A stretch of DNA of 64,000 nucleotides from an uncultured bacterium (GCA_937951485.1 CALEDJ010000011.1:1-64000), one strand, 5' to 3'. Positions 9,301-18,963 are shown, numbered from the stretch's first letter. Program-made: numbers and translations. Notes: generated from the sequence alone by a model not told the origin.

Positions 9301-10698
9301 TCAGACTTCGCCGAGTTCGACTTTGGTGTGCGCCCAGTGTTCGGTGCGGAAGACGGCGAAGGTGAGTGCGAGGCGTGCGGCGTGGCTGATGAAGATGGCC
9401 ATCCAGATTTTCCGGGTGTCGAGGATGCCGAGGGCGAGGAAGCAGGCGCAGATGCCGAGGAGGATGACGATTTGGGTGAAGAACGCGATGTACATGGGGA
9501 TTTTGGTGTAGCCGGCGCCCTGGATGCCGCCGGTGAGGCCGAGGGTGGTCGCGAGCATGACGCCGGAGACGGCGAGGTAGCGGAGCAGGGAGACGCCGTA
9601 GGTGCGGAGCGGCTCGCCGACGGCGTTGAAGAGGCCGAGGAGTTCGGCGGGAAAGACCCAGAACATGACGCCGATGCAGGCGGCCCATCCGGCGCCCATG
9701 CAGGCGGCGACGGCGACGGCGGCCTTGCCGCGCTGGGGTCGGCCCGCGCCGATGTTCTGCCCCATCACGGTGCCCGCGGCAGCGCGCAGGCCGAAGGCGG
9801 TCCAGGCGACCAGCGAGAAGAGTTGGGCGTAGCAGATGGTGTAGGCGGCCTGGGCCGCCGCACTGTGTTCCAGTGTGCCGATGAATTTCAGCAGGAAAAC
9901 GCCGGCGACGTTGAGAAGCACGGCCTGGATGCCGGTCGGAATCCCAATCCGCGCGACCATGCGCAACACCGCGAAGTCGGGGACCAGCGTCAGGCGGTCC
10001 GGGGGCTGAATCAGTCTTCGGCGGCTGATGATAAGCCAGAGTGCAATCCCCACCCCCGCGCAAGGCGCCAGGACTGTCCCGAGAGCAGCGCCGGAAGCCC
10101 CCATCGCAGGGAAGGGTCCGATGCCGATAATCAACACGGCGCTGATGCCCATGTTCAGGAGGGTGCAGATCACGGCGAGTTTGAGCGGGGTGCGCGGGTC
10201 GCCCGACGCCTGAAACGCGCCGGTAATCATAAACATGAGAAAAAGCGGCGCGCCGCAGGAGAAGAGGATGCGCAGATAAGGCAGCGCATGGCGTTGCACC
10301 GGCGGCGCGGCGTGGACGAAATCCAGAAAGCGCGGCGCGGCATAATAGCCCAGCGGCGCAACCACCCCCACGAGTATCAGGATAGAAGACAGAAGGGTCT
10401 GATAAAAAATCCTGTTGATTGTCTCGCGGTCCTGGCGTCCCGCATAGCGCGCAATCATGACATTCATGCCGTGGAACAGCGACGCAATGAAGACCACCAC
10501 GACCAGAAAAACCTGCCAGGCCACCCCGATGGCGGCGTTCGCCGCATTGTCCGGCGACGGGACAAAATGCCCCACAAGGATGTGGTCCACCAGGGCGTGC
10601 GCGCCGTTCACCAAGTTCAGCAAGACCAGCGGCCAGGCCAGTTTCCATACTGACCGAAAAATACTGCCCGACACCAATTCCCTGTCAAATGTCTTCAT
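9301..10698 (-). CDS. MATE family efflux transporter
   Basis: A 465-residue protein with about 12 hydrophobic segments and the layout of MATE/NorM exporters. It has the N-terminal amphipathic start (ELVSGSIFRSVWKLAWPLVL) and a second half that repeats the first (AAYTICYAQLFSLVAWTAFG). These proteins pump drugs or metabolites out with Na+ or H+. The start at 10698 is the first Met before the conserved N-terminus; the longer open frame upstream is Arg/Ala-rich and not like the family. The ribosome binding site is weak. The gene has its own promoter region upstream. Substrate unknown. Confidence 0.9.
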   Translation of the reverse strand: MKTFDRELVSGSIFRSVWKLAWPLVLLNLVNGAHALVDHILVGHFVPSPDNAANAAIGVAWQVFLVVVVFIASLFHGMNVMIARYAGRQDRETINRIFYQTLLSSILILVGVVAPLGYYAAPRFLDFVHAAPPVQRHALPYLRILFSCGAPLFLMFMITGAFQASGDPRTPLKLAVICTLLNMGISAVLIIGIGPFPAMGASGAALGTVLAPCAGVGIALWLIISRRRLIQPPDRLTLVPDFAVLRMVARIGIPTGIQAVLLNVAGVFLLKFIGTLEHSAAAQAAYTICYAQLFSLVAWTAFGLRAAAGTVMGQNIGAGRPQRGKAAVAVAACMGAGWAACIGVMFWVFPAELLGLFNAVGEPLRTYGVSLLRYLAVSGVMLATTLGLTGGIQGAGYTKIPMYIAFFTQIVILLGICACFLALGILDTRKIWMAIFISHAARLALTFAVFRTEHWAHTKVELGEV

Positions 10699-10752
10699 GA
10701 ATACCCCGCCGCCGCAGCGGCGCGCGGCTGCGGCGCAACAGAAACCAAAAAT

Positions 10753-10805
10753 CGCCCGGCCGGGCGCGCGGGATACTATAGCATCGCGTTCCCCTGAAAT
10801 GACAA
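10753..10805 (-). promoter_or_regulatory. Possible promoter and GC palindrome upstream of MATE gene
   Basis: On the minus strand TTGTCA (10800-10805) and TATAGT (10775-10780) are 19 bases apart, a loose sigma-70 match. Immediately downstream is the perfect palindrome CGCCCGGCCGGGCG (10753-10766), followed on the same strand by ATTTTTGG. The palindrome sits where transcription would start, so it is as likely to be an operator as a terminator. Positions are seen; function is inference. Confidence 0.35.
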
Positions 10806-10835
10806 CCGGTCGAGATACAGGCATTTTTGATCCCT

Positions 10836-10959
10836 GTTGCACCGCTCCTGCGGTGCAACGCCCTGTTCCGGCACTCCGCGCCAGGGCCTGCGGAACACGG
10901 GTCCGAAGCGCGGCGCGGGATCGCCGCAGCGGTGCGTGACCCCGCTGGAGCGGTGTCAC
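10836..10959. repeat. REP-like doublet of two matching hairpins
   Basis: Two hairpins of the same build, each with 10-bp arms and a 4-base loop, lie 104 bp apart. They are GTTGCACCGC-TCCT-GCGGTGCAAC at 10836-10859 (perfect) and GTGACCCCGC-TGGA-GCGGTGTCAC at 10936-10959 (one mismatch). They share the inner CCGC/GCGG. Between them is a third stem built on GTTCCG and CGGAAC. This is the layout of a bacterial REP/BIME pair. Confidence 0.7.
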
Positions 10960-11091
10960 GAGGCAGTGGTCAAACCGATTGATCTGATCAAACCGATTGG
11001 ACCGATCGGTCGGATGCTCCTACCCGATATCTCGGGCTGACAAGCCAATTTTTGGCCTCTTTCGCCGGCTTTCAGGGGCGTTTCAACGCCG

Positions 11092-11120
11092 TTGACATCC
11101 AGCCGGCATCAACATATAAT
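11092..11120 (+). promoter_or_regulatory. Consensus sigma-70 promoter
   Basis: TTGACA at 11092-11097 and TATAAT at 11115-11120 are both perfect consensus hexamers with the ideal 17-base spacer. This is the strongest promoter seen in the window. The predicted start is near 11127. It drives the structured region at 11127-11350 and probably rny beyond it. Confidence 0.85.
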
Positions 11121-11126
11121 AAGCCC

Positions 11127-11350
11127 GACAGTTAAGGTTCTTACCCGGCAATAGGTTGGGGAAGTGCAAGGACTTAGGTCGGATGCTCAACACACGCCCC
11201 CGAATAAGGGCGATATCGGATAGTATCGGCATGTGTAACGCTGAAACGAAAGGCGCAAACCCCCTTCGGAATTGCGACGCTTTATATTCGATGTGTTAGT
11301 CGTGTGTTAGTCGTCTGTTCCATCCTTCCCCATGCGGCGCCTCTGTCGGG
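11127..11350 (+). ncRNA. Candidate structured small RNA or long leader upstream of rny
   Basis: A stretch of about 224 bases with no plausible reading frame follows a perfect promoter. It contains properly nested long-range complementarities. GACAG (11127-11131) and AGG (11135-11137) pair with CCT-CTGTC (11340-11347). TGGGGAAG (11157-11164) pairs with CTTCCCCA (11325-11332). AACACACG (11189-11196) pairs with CGTGTGTT (11301-11308). Local hairpins lie inside, for example CGCAA/TTGCG at 11254-11276 and CGATA/TATCG near 11211-11228. The shape is a closed rod with internal loops, somewhat like 6S RNA, but I recognise no Rfam family. It could equally be a 5' leader controlling rny. Confidence 0.5.
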
Positions 11351-11389
11351 ATAAGTGCATAAAATCCCATAGGGATGGAGGTACGATGC

Positions 11390-12955
11390 ATGTTATCTTG
11401 GCCACTGGTCCTCGTGGGGATCGTGGCGGCATTTCTCTTGGGCGGAATTCTCACCTTTGTTGTCATTCACATTCGAGTCAACAATATGGTGGGGCGCGCA
11501 AAGCGCGACTGCGCCCAGGCATTATCCGATGCGGAACGAGAAGCCGCCACCCTTATCAAGGACGCAAAAACACATATCAAAGAACTGGAAATTGATCTTC
11601 GCGCCAAATTGGAACAGGAAGGCCGTGAACTTCGGCGTGAGATTGCGGCGACCGAAAAACGGATTCTAGCCAAAGAGGAGACACTGGACAAACGGGCGCA
11701 GGCCTTGGACAAGTCCGCCTTGGAGTTGAACACGCAGGAGCGGGAATTGGTAAGGCGGGAGAAGGCGCTGGACAAGGAGCGGGACCGTATCGCCGCGATT
11801 CAGGCGGAGCAGACCCGGAAACTGGAAGCGATTGCCGGCCTGACGGCGGAACAGGCCCGCAAGGAACTGTTTCTCCAGTTGGAGAACGAAGTGAAACGGG
11901 ATTGTGCTCTGCAATTGAAACGCGCCGAAGAGGAATTGCGGGAGGCTTCGGAAAAGAAAGCCAAATGGATTATCGGAGAGGCGATTCAGCGGTGCGCGGC
12001 GGACCACGTCGCCGAGACCACCGTGTCCGTGGTGAATTTGCCCAACGACGACATGAAGGGCCGGATTATCGGGCGCGAAGGGCGGAACATCCGCGCACTG
12101 GAGAATGCCACCGGAGTCAATGTGATTATTGACGATACGCCTGAGGCAGTGATCCTCTCCGGTTTTGATCCGATTCGGCGCCAAGTGGCGCGGCTTTCGC
12201 TGGAACGGCTGATTCAGGACGGGCGCATCCATCCCGCGCGCATCGAAGAGATGGTCGAAAAAGTGTCCGAGGAAATGACCCAGACCATCAAAGAGCGAGG
12301 TGAACAGGCCTGCCTGGAGGCGGATGTCCACGGTCTGCACCCGGAACTCGTCAAGTTGTTGGGACGGCTGAGTTTCCGCACGTCCTACGGACAGAACGTG
12401 CTGCAACACTCCCTGGAAGTGAGCCACCTCTGTGCGGTCATGGCCTCGGAACTTGGGGTCAATGTGCAGGAAGCCCGCCGGGCCGGCCTGATCCATGACG
12501 TGGGCAAGGCGCTCACCCATGAGGTGGAAGGGTCGCATGCGGTGCTCGGCCATGATCTGACCAAGCGCTACGGCGAAAACGATACGATTGCCAACGCGGT
12601 CGGCGCGCACCACGGCGAAATGCCCATGAACAGCCTGATCGCCGTGTTGGTGCAGGCGGCGGATGCGCTGTCGGCGGCGCGCCCCGGCGCGCGCAGCGAA
12701 ACGCTGCAGAACTACATCAAGCGTCTGGAACAATTGGAGAAGGTGGCGGACGAGTTTCCGGGCGTCGAAAAAGCCTATGCCATTCAGGCGGGCCGCGAAG
12801 TGCGCGTCGTGGTGGAACCGGATCGTATCAGCGATGGCGAGGCCTATCAATTGGCCCGCGATGTCGCACGGAAGATCGAAGCGGAATTGACCTATCCCGG
12901 CCAGATCCGGGTTACCGTGGTGCGTGAAACCCGCGCGGTGGAAATGGCGAAGTAG
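11390..12955 (+). CDS. rny: Ribonuclease Y
   Basis: A 521-residue RNase Y, the membrane-bound endonuclease that starts mRNA decay in many bacteria. In order it has an N-terminal membrane helix ([20 protein letters not shown]), a long coiled coil to about residue 200, a KH RNA-binding domain ([10 protein letters not shown] at about 224) and an HD nuclease domain (GLIHDVGK, H369-D370). I chose the ATG at 11390 because GGAGGT lies seven bases upstream; the ATG at 11375 would put the ribosome binding site inside the gene. ymdB follows, the same pairing as in Bacillus. It is probably transcribed from the promoter at 11092 through the structured leader. Confidence 0.96.
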   Translation: MLSWPLVLVGIVAAFLLGGILTFVVIHIRVNNMVGRAKRDCAQALSDAEREAATLIKDAKTHIKELEIDLRAKLEQEGRELRREIAATEKRILAKEETLDKRAQALDKSALELNTQERELVRREKALDKERDRIAAIQAEQTRKLEAIAGLTAEQARKELFLQLENEVKRDCALQLKRAEEELREASEKKAKWIIGEAIQRCAADHVAETTVSVVNLPNDDMKGRIIGREGRNIRALENATGVNVIIDDTPEAVILSGFDPIRRQVARLSLERLIQDGRIHPARIEEMVEKVSEEMTQTIKERGEQACLEADVHGLHPELVKLLGRLSFRTSYGQNVLQHSLEVSHLCAVMASELGVNVQEARRAGLIHDVGKALTHEVEGSHAVLGHDLTKRYGENDTIANAVGAHHGEMPMNSLIAVLVQAADALSAARPGARSETLQNYIKRLEQLEKVADEFPGVEKAYAIQAGREVRVVVEPDRISDGEAYQLARDVARKIEAELTYPGQIRVTVVRETRAVEMAK

Positions 12956-13198
12956 CCGTCGGACAATACCGGGAATCCGGCTGTCATCGGGGTGGATTTC
13001 CGCCCAAGTATGGACGAAATGAAGAGAATGGACCACATGGACGGGAAGGAAAGGGGAAGGTTGGCAGCCAACCAATAACCCCTTGCGCACCACCGCTCAT
13101 GACGTCCATATCGTCCATTGTATCCATAGGGTTCTGCAGCGACCACAGCCCGTGAATCATCACCATCCATGGCATGCGGGGCAAGCGGAAGGGGAGGT

Positions 13199-13981
13199 AT
13201 GAGAATCCTGTATATCGGCGATATTGTCGGGAGGCCGGGCCGGCACTGTGTGGCCCGGCAACTGCCGCGTCTGCGCGAGGAAAACGGAGTTGACTTTGTC
13301 ATCGCGAATGCGGAAAATGCGGCGGGCGGCATGGGCGCCACGCCGGAATCGCTGCGGGAATTGCAGGCACTGGGTATTCACGCGTTCACGATGGGGAATC
13401 ATATCTGGCGCAAGGACGAACTGATTTCCGCGCTGGATGCGCTTCCCGACGTGGTGCGGCCGGCCAATTATCCCGCAGGCGCGCCGGGGCGCGGCACGGC
13501 GCTGGTAACACTGCCCGACGGACGCGTCGTCGGCGTGCTGAATCTGCTGGGGCGGGTCTTCATGGCGCCGTTGGATTGTCCCTTCGCCGCAGCGGACCGG
13601 GAAATCGCCGCGCTGCGCGCGCATACACCTGTCATTGTGACGGATATGCATGCGGAGGCCACCTCTGAAAAGGTGGCGATGGGATGGCATCTTGACGGAC
13701 GCTGCACGGCGGTGGTGGGCAGCCACACCCATGTGCAAACCGCCGACGAGTGGGTGTTGCCGCAAGGGACGGCGTACATTTCGGATGTCGGCATGTGCGG
13801 TCCGATGTATTCCGTGATCGGCGTGCGCAGTGACCGGGTGCTGGAACGGTTCCGCACCGGAATGCCCAGGAAATTTGAGGTCGCCAAAGGGCCGGCCATT
13901 TTCTGCGCCGTGCTGATTGACGCCGACGAGGCGACAGGCAAGGCGCGTGAAATCCGGCGCATTCTGATTCGAGACGCATGA
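13199..13981 (+). CDS. ymdB: YmdB-type metallophosphoesterase
   Basis: A 260-residue calcineurin-like phosphoesterase of the TIGR00282/YmdB family. Bacillus YmdB hydrolyses 2',3'-cyclic nucleotides and affects biofilm formation. Metal ligands are visible: D in YIGDIVG (residue 8), E and N in ANAENAAGG, N and H in MGNHIW, DMHAEATSEK and GSHTHVQT. The start is MRILYIGD, preceded directly by GGGGAGG; 10 more residues upstream in frame look like leader sequence. It lies 243 bp downstream of rny and 43 bp before smc, so rny-ymdB-smc may form one unit. The spacer after rny holds imperfect inverted ATGGAC/GTCCAT runs. Confidence 0.93.
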   Translation: MRILYIGDIVGRPGRHCVARQLPRLREENGVDFVIANAENAAGGMGATPESLRELQALGIHAFTMGNHIWRKDELISALDALPDVVRPANYPAGAPGRGTALVTLPDGRVVGVLNLLGRVFMAPLDCPFAAADREIAALRAHTPVIVTDMHAEATSEKVAMGWHLDGRCTAVVGSHTHVQTADEWVLPQGTAYISDVGMCGPMYSVIGVRSDRVLERFRTGMPRKFEVAKGPAIFCAVLIDADEATGKAREIRRILIRDA

Positions 13982-14024
13982 ACATCGCGCCGGGCGCGAC
14001 GAGGCAATAAAGACATATCGCGGC

Positions 14025-17000
14025 ATGTACTTCAAGCAGATAGAACTTTTCGGGTTCAAATCCTTCGCGGATCGCACCCAACTTGCGCTGGACCCCGGGA
14101 TTACGGCAATCGTCGGGCCGAACGGCTGTGGCAAAAGCAACATCCTTGATGCGTTGCGCTGGGCGCTGGGCGAGCAAAGCGCCAAGGCCCTGCGCGGCGC
14201 CCACATGCAGGATGTCATCTTCAACGGCAGCGAACACCGTCCGGCCATGGGCATGGCGGAGGTCACGCTGGTTTTTGACAACGCCGATTCCGCACTGCCG
14301 GTGGATTATTCGGAGGTGCAGGTGTCGCGGCGTGTTTATCGTTCCGGCGAAAGCGAATATCTGTTGAACAAAACCCCCTGCCGCCTGCGCGATATCCAGG
14401 AATTGTTCATGGACACCGGCATCGGCACCAACGCCTATTCGTTGATCGGGCAGGGAAAAATTGACCTGGTGCTGAGTTCCAAACCCGAAGACCGACGTTT
14501 TCTCTTTGAAGAGGCGGCAGGCATCATCAAGTACAAGAACCGCAAGCGGGTCGCCATGCGCAAACTGGAGTCCGCCGACCAGAACCTGCTTCGACTCGGT
14601 GATATTATCGCGGAAGTCCAGCGACAGATGCGGTCGCTCAAGCGACAGGTAAATGCGGCCATCCGGCATCGTGAACTGACCGCTGCGCTGCGCGAACTGG
14701 AAATCCGCAACACCTGGCTGCGCTTCAACGAACTGAGCGGTCAAATCGCCGACCTGAAGATCCGCTTCGAGAAAGCCCGGAATACCTACGAGAGAAGCGC
14801 GGCGCAGGTCAGCCGCCTCGAAGCGGAGGAAGAAGCGTTGAACCTGCGCCGTATCGAGATCGAACGCGTGCTGACAGCCCGGCGCGAAAGCGCATACCAG
14901 GTGGACTCCGAAATGGAGAAGATCGAGGGACAAGTGGCATTGCTGCGCCAGGAAATTGAATTTTCCCGGCAACAGCAGGAGCAGGCGGCGCGCGAGGCGG
15001 AAGAATTCCGTGAGCGCGCCCGGAGCCTTCTCGAAGCCCAGGGGCTGACAGGCGAACAGAGCGCCGCGCTGGCCGCAAAGGTCGCCGCCGTGCGTGATGC
15101 GTTGACTGCGCGGCAGGAGGATTTCAACCGGGCCGCGCAGGCGGTCAGCACGGCGGATGCCGCGCTCGACGCAGCGCGCACGCGCGCGATGGAGACGGTC
15201 GCCGACCGCAACCGCGCCCAGACGGCATTGGAAACCATCGGGGTCGGCATCGCGAACCTCGATGCGCAACTGCAACAGATTGATGAACGCAAAGCCGCGC
15301 TGAATGCGCGGCATGAGGAAGTGGCCGCCCTGCTCGCAAGCGCACAGGAGGAATACGCCAAGGTCGAGGCCCGTCTTGCTCAGACCGTGGAAGCGCGGCA
15401 GGCCGCGCAGCAACAGCGCGCCGAAGCGGCGGACGCCATGCAGCGCCTCAACGAGGAATGGCAGGAACTGCGGGAAAAGCGCAGCAGTCTGGAGGCGCGA
15501 CTGAACTCTTTGCGCGAATTGCGCGACAGTTATGAGGGCTTTGCCGCAGGCGTGCGCGCTGTGATGTCGGCCAAGCAGCAGCAAGTCGCCGACATGGAAG
15601 GCATTATCGGCCCCATCGGCGATCTGATTGCGACGGAAAAGAACTTTGAGCAGGCCATCGAAGCGGCGCTGGGCGGCAACATCAACAATGTCGTGGTGGA
15701 ACAGGCCGAAGCCGCGAAGGCGGCCATCAACTTCCTCAAACAGAATCAGGCCGGTCGTGTGACGTTTCTGCCGCTGGACACGATCCGATCCAGCGCGCAC
15801 GATGACAGCGACGCGGTCAGCGGCATGATGGGCGTCGTCGGCAAGGCCATTGACTATGTCCAGTGCGAAGCGCGCATCCTTCCCGCGCTGCAATACCTGC
15901 TGTACAACACCGTCATCGTGGAGACGATTGATGATGCCATCCGAATCGCCCGCAGCGACCGCCGCTATCCGCGCCTGGTGACCCTCGAAGGCGAGGTGGT
16001 CACTGCCGCCGGCGCATTCACCGGCGGACGGACCAGGCATGAAAGCCGGGGACTGATCGGACGCAGCGCGGAAATCGAGGAATTGGAGGGACGCGTGGCG
16101 GAGACCGCGGAACATATCGCGGCTATCGGCGATGAAGGACAGAAGATCACTGAGCGCATCGGGCAATGCGCCGCCGCCATCAAGGCTGAGGAGGAAAAGG
16201 AACAGACCGCCCGCACCGACATGAATGAAGCAGAAGTGCGCATCGCGCGGCTCACAACGGAACTGGAAAGCCTTGCGCAATCCGTCCGCGAATCGGCGGA
16301 ACGCCGCGATGCCCTGTTGGAGCAACGGCGGGAACTGGAGACGCGGCGGCAAAACGTGCAGGAAAAAGCGGCTACCACTGCGGGCGATGACGAGATGGTC
16401 CAGCGGGAAATCGAAGCGGCGCAGGAGGCGGCTGCCGAAGCGCGCGCAGCGCTTTCCTCTGCTTCGGATGCGCTGACCGAACTGCGCGTCGAACTGGTCT
16501 CATTGACCCAAAGTCTTGAGGAAACGGAACGCAACAAGGCGCGAGAACAGCGCGAGCATGAGGAGGCCCTCCGGGAGGCGGTGCGTCGCGAAGAGCAGGT
16601 CGAAGCGCTACAACGCCGCGCAAAGGAACTGGAAGCGCAGACAGCGGAAAAACTGGAGCGCGCCAAGGCCCTGTCTGAATCCAAGGATGACGCGCATCAC
16701 AACGTTTTGGAAGCGCAGCAGCAGCAACAGCAGGTCTTGGGCGAAATCGAGCAACTGGGCAGAAAACTCAAGGAAATCCGCGCCAAAAACGCCGCCGACC
16801 AGAAGGAAGTGCATGCCCTGGAACTGGAATTGTCGCACAAAGAGGATCAAGTGGCGTTTTTTCAGGAACGCATCGCCGCCGAATATGGGCTGGCCCTCGC
16901 GTCGCTCACCGAACAGGAGGTCGGCTCCGACGACTACGACGAAAACGAACGGGAACATCTTGTTGAGGAATATCGGAAGCAACTGCAACGCATGGGCGTG

Positions 17001-17612
17001 GTCAATCTCATGGCCATCGAAGAATATGAAGCGCTCGAAAAGCGCTGCAAGTTCCTTGTGGCCCAGGATGAGGACCTGCGCAAAGCCCGCGATATTCTGC
17101 TTTCGGTCATTGCCCGCATTGACGGCACCATCAAAGACATGTTTCTTGACACCTTCCGCACCATTGAAGAAAATTTCAAGCACTATTTCCGGCAACTCTT
17201 CAACGGGGGCCAGGCGCGCATTTATCTGCTGGACGCCGATGATCCCCTGGAAAGCGGCATCGAGATCGAAGCGCGCCCGCCGGGCAAGAAGCCACAGGCC
17301 ATTTCGCTGTTGTCCGGCGGCGAACAGGCCCTGACGGCAATCGCCCTCCTTTTCGGCATTTTCGGCGCGAAACCCAGCCCGTTCTGCGTGCTTGACGAAG
17401 TGGATGCGCCGCTTGACGACGCGAACATCGGCCGTTTCCTCTCCGTGGTCGAGGAATTCGCCGCCAAGAGCCAATTCATCATCATTACACACAACAAACA
17501 GACCATGTCGCAGGCGACGGCGCTCTTCGGTGTAACCCAGCAGGAACGGGGCGTCTCGCAGATTGTTTCCGTGCGCATCGAAGATGTCAAGGAAACCGCA
17601 GGCGTTTCATGA
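14025..17612 (+). CDS. smc: Chromosome segregation protein SMC
   Basis: A full-length 1195-residue bacterial SMC. Walker A is GPNGCGKSN (residues 31-39), followed by the Q-loop stretch LIGQGKIDLVLSS. Two long coiled coils flank a hinge at about 520-650 (GIIGPIGDLI, AAIEALGG-like). The C-terminal head has the ABC signature LSGGEQALTA (about 1096) and Walker B FCVLDEVDAP (D1124-E1125). SMC with ScpA/ScpB compacts and separates chromosomes; scpAB are not in this window. The stop codon overlaps the start of the next gene by 4 bases (ATGA), so the two are translationally coupled. The ribosome binding site is weak. Confidence 0.97.
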   Translation: MYFKQIELFGFKSFADRTQLALDPGITAIVGPNGCGKSNILDALRWALGEQSAKALRGAHMQDVIFNGSEHRPAMGMAEVTLVFDNADSALPVDYSEVQVSRRVYRSGESEYLLNKTPCRLRDIQELFMDTGIGTNAYSLIGQGKIDLVLSSKPEDRRFLFEEAAGIIKYKNRKRVAMRKLESADQNLLRLGDIIAEVQRQMRSLKRQVNAAIRHRELTAALRELEIRNTWLRFNELSGQIADLKIRFEKARNTYERSAAQVSRLEAEEEALNLRRIEIERVLTARRESAYQVDSEMEKIEGQVALLRQEIEFSRQQQEQAAREAEEFRERARSLLEAQGLTGEQSAALAAKVAAVRDALTARQEDFNRAAQAVSTADAALDAARTRAMETVADRNRAQTALETIGVGIANLDAQLQQIDERKAALNARHEEVAALLASAQEEYAKVEARLAQTVEARQAAQQQRAEAADAMQRLNEEWQELREKRSSLEARLNSLRELRDSYEGFAAGVRAVMSAKQQQVADMEGIIGPIGDLIATEKNFEQAIEAALGGNINNVVVEQAEAAKAAINFLKQNQAGRVTFLPLDTIRSSAHDDSDAVSGMMGVVGKAIDYVQCEARILPALQYLLYNTVIVETIDDAIRIARSDRRYPRLVTLEGEVVTAAGAFTGGRTRHESRGLIGRSAEIEELEGRVAETAEHIAAIGDEGQKITERIGQCAAAIKAEEEKEQTARTDMNEAEVRIARLTTELESLAQSVRESAERRDALLEQRRELETRRQNVQEKAATTAGDDEMVQREIEAAQEAAAEARAALSSASDALTELRVELVSLTQSLEETERNKAREQREHEEALREAVRREEQVEALQRRAKELEAQTAEKLERAKALSESKDDAHHNVLEAQQQQQQVLGEIEQLGRKLKEIRAKNAADQKEVHALELELSHKEDQVAFFQERIAAEYGLALASLTEQEVGSDDYDENEREHLVEEYRKQLQRMGVVNLMAIEEYEALEKRCKFLVAQDEDLRKARDILLSVIARIDGTIKDMFLDTFRTIEENFKHYFRQLFNGGQARIYLLDADDPLESGIEIEARPPGKKPQAISLLSGGEQALTAIALLFGIFGAKPSPFCVLDEVDAPLDDANIGRFLSVVEEFAAKSQFIIITHNKQTMSQATALFGVTQQERGVSQIVSVRIEDVKETAGVS

Positions 17613-18745
17613 GGGTGCTGCACCTATTCAGCAACAGCAAATGGACCGGACCCGCCGAACCCGCGCTGAATCTCTGCGTGGCCCTGCGGACACGGGGGGT
17701 GCAGGCCGATTTCGCGTGCGCCCCCGGTTCCGAGTCCGTCATCAACAAGGTGGTGGAAACGGCGCGTGATCGCGGGATGGAGCCGATCCTGCGTTTTCAT
17801 CTTTCCAAGCACCGCAATCCCCTCTGGAACGCGTTGGACCGTATCGCCTTGCGCGCATTCCTGAATACGAACACATACGACCTCATCCATTGTCATCTGG
17901 ACAACGACCACCGCATCGCCGCCGGTATCGCCGCCCGCTGCGGCATCCCGCTGGTGCGGTCCAGTTACGAAGGACTGGGCTTTCCTGCGGGACGGGGCCG
18001 CCGGCGCCTCCTGCAGCGCGCCGCCGCCATCATCGAGCCGTCGCGCTGCGCGCTTGAACATGACGCGGCCACTTTCGGCATACCCCCCGACCGCCTGCAC
18101 CTCGTGCCGGGAGCGGTGGACACCGTCCGCTTTGACCCCCGCCGGGAAACCCCCGACGCGCGGCGCTGGCTGCGCCTGCCGACCGATGCCTTCGTCATAG
18201 GCATCGTCGCCCGCATGCAGCCACATCGGCATTACGAGGACCTTTTCGCCGCATTCCGCCGCCTGCTGGACAGCGCGCCGCAGGCGCATCTGGTCGTGGT
18301 AGGCCGGGGGTCCAAACAGGACCGCGTGGGGTGGCGTCCGGTGCGGGAACTGGGCATCGAGAAACATGTGCATTTCCCAGGCTTCATAGACGGCGAGAAC
18401 TATGTCGGCATGTTGCGCGCATTTGATGTCGGCGTTTTTCTCGTGCCGGGCAGCGATGGCACCTGCCGCGCCGCGCGCGAAATCATGGCAATGGGCAAGC
18501 CGATGGTGGTGGCGAGTCGCGGCATGCTCCCGGAAATTGTTACCCACGATGAAAATGGACTGATCTTTGATGGGTCGGCCGCTGCGCTGCATGACTGTCT
18601 GTTGCGTCTCATGCAGGACCGCGCACGTCGGATGGAGATGGGCCGTGCCGCGCGTCGGACCGCCGAGACGCGCTACTCGCTGGAAATGCAGAGCCGGAGC
18701 GTATTGATGATTTATGAGCAGGTGCTGCGCTACCCACGACGGTGA
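17609..18745 (+). CDS. Glycosyltransferase family 4 protein
   Basis: A 378-residue GT-B fold glycosyltransferase. The N-terminal acceptor domain begins MRVLHLFSNSKWTGPAEPA, and the C-terminal GT4 donor-binding domain includes GIVARMQPHRHYEDLFAAF and the nucleotide-sugar stretch REIMAMGKPMVVAS. Members move a sugar from a nucleotide donor to lipid, glycan or protein in envelope building. It overlaps smc by 4 bases, an unusual partner whose meaning is unknown. It ends in a purine-rich repeat region shared with the convergent gene. Substrate cannot be inferred. Confidence 0.88.
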   Translation: MRVLHLFSNSKWTGPAEPALNLCVALRTRGVQADFACAPGSESVINKVVETARDRGMEPILRFHLSKHRNPLWNALDRIALRAFLNTNTYDLIHCHLDNDHRIAAGIAARCGIPLVRSSYEGLGFPAGRGRRRLLQRAAAIIEPSRCALEHDAATFGIPPDRLHLVPGAVDTVRFDPRRETPDARRWLRLPTDAFVIGIVARMQPHRHYEDLFAAFRRLLDSAPQAHLVVVGRGSKQDRVGWRPVRELGIEKHVHFPGFIDGENYVGMLRAFDVGVFLVPGSDGTCRAAREIMAMGKPMVVASRGMLPEIVTHDENGLIFDGSAAALHDCLLRLMQDRARRMEMGRAARRTAETRYSLEMQSRSVLMIYEQVLRYPRR

Positions 18746-18750
18746 GGGCC

Positions 18751-18941
18751 GCAAAGACAGCAAGGACAAAAAGGACAGCGAGAACGACAAGGACAAGAAG
18801 GGACCGTTCTGTAGTATTGTGTTCTTATGGGGCGGGCGCATCAATGCGAAGTCCGGCATTTCTCTTCGCCGGCTTCCCTTTTTGTCCCGTCCGCCCCGTC
18901 CGCCCCGTCCGCCCTGTCCGACCGCTCCGACCCATCCGACA
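18751..18941. repeat. Bipartite purine/pyrimidine low-complexity repeat
   Basis: The spacer between two convergent genes has a purine-rich arm (18751-18803), with repeated AAGGACA spaced by about nine bases. About 80 bp later comes a pyrimidine-rich arm (18883-18941), with repeated CCGTCCG. The arms are partly complementary (GGACA against TGTCC), so RNA from either strand could fold. The same two-arm layout recurs at 52881-53020 and single arms at 30262-30308 and 33262-33361. A bidirectional terminator is one possibility. Confidence 0.75.
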
Positions 18942-18963
18942 GATAACGGCGCGCCCGCCCGAC

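Noticed and set aside
11127..11350. tmRNA, SRP RNA or RNase P RNA for the structured region
   Set aside because: None of the signature strings of these RNAs (tRNA-like ends, the SRP GGUCAGG..GGAAGCAGC loop, the RNase P core) could be found.
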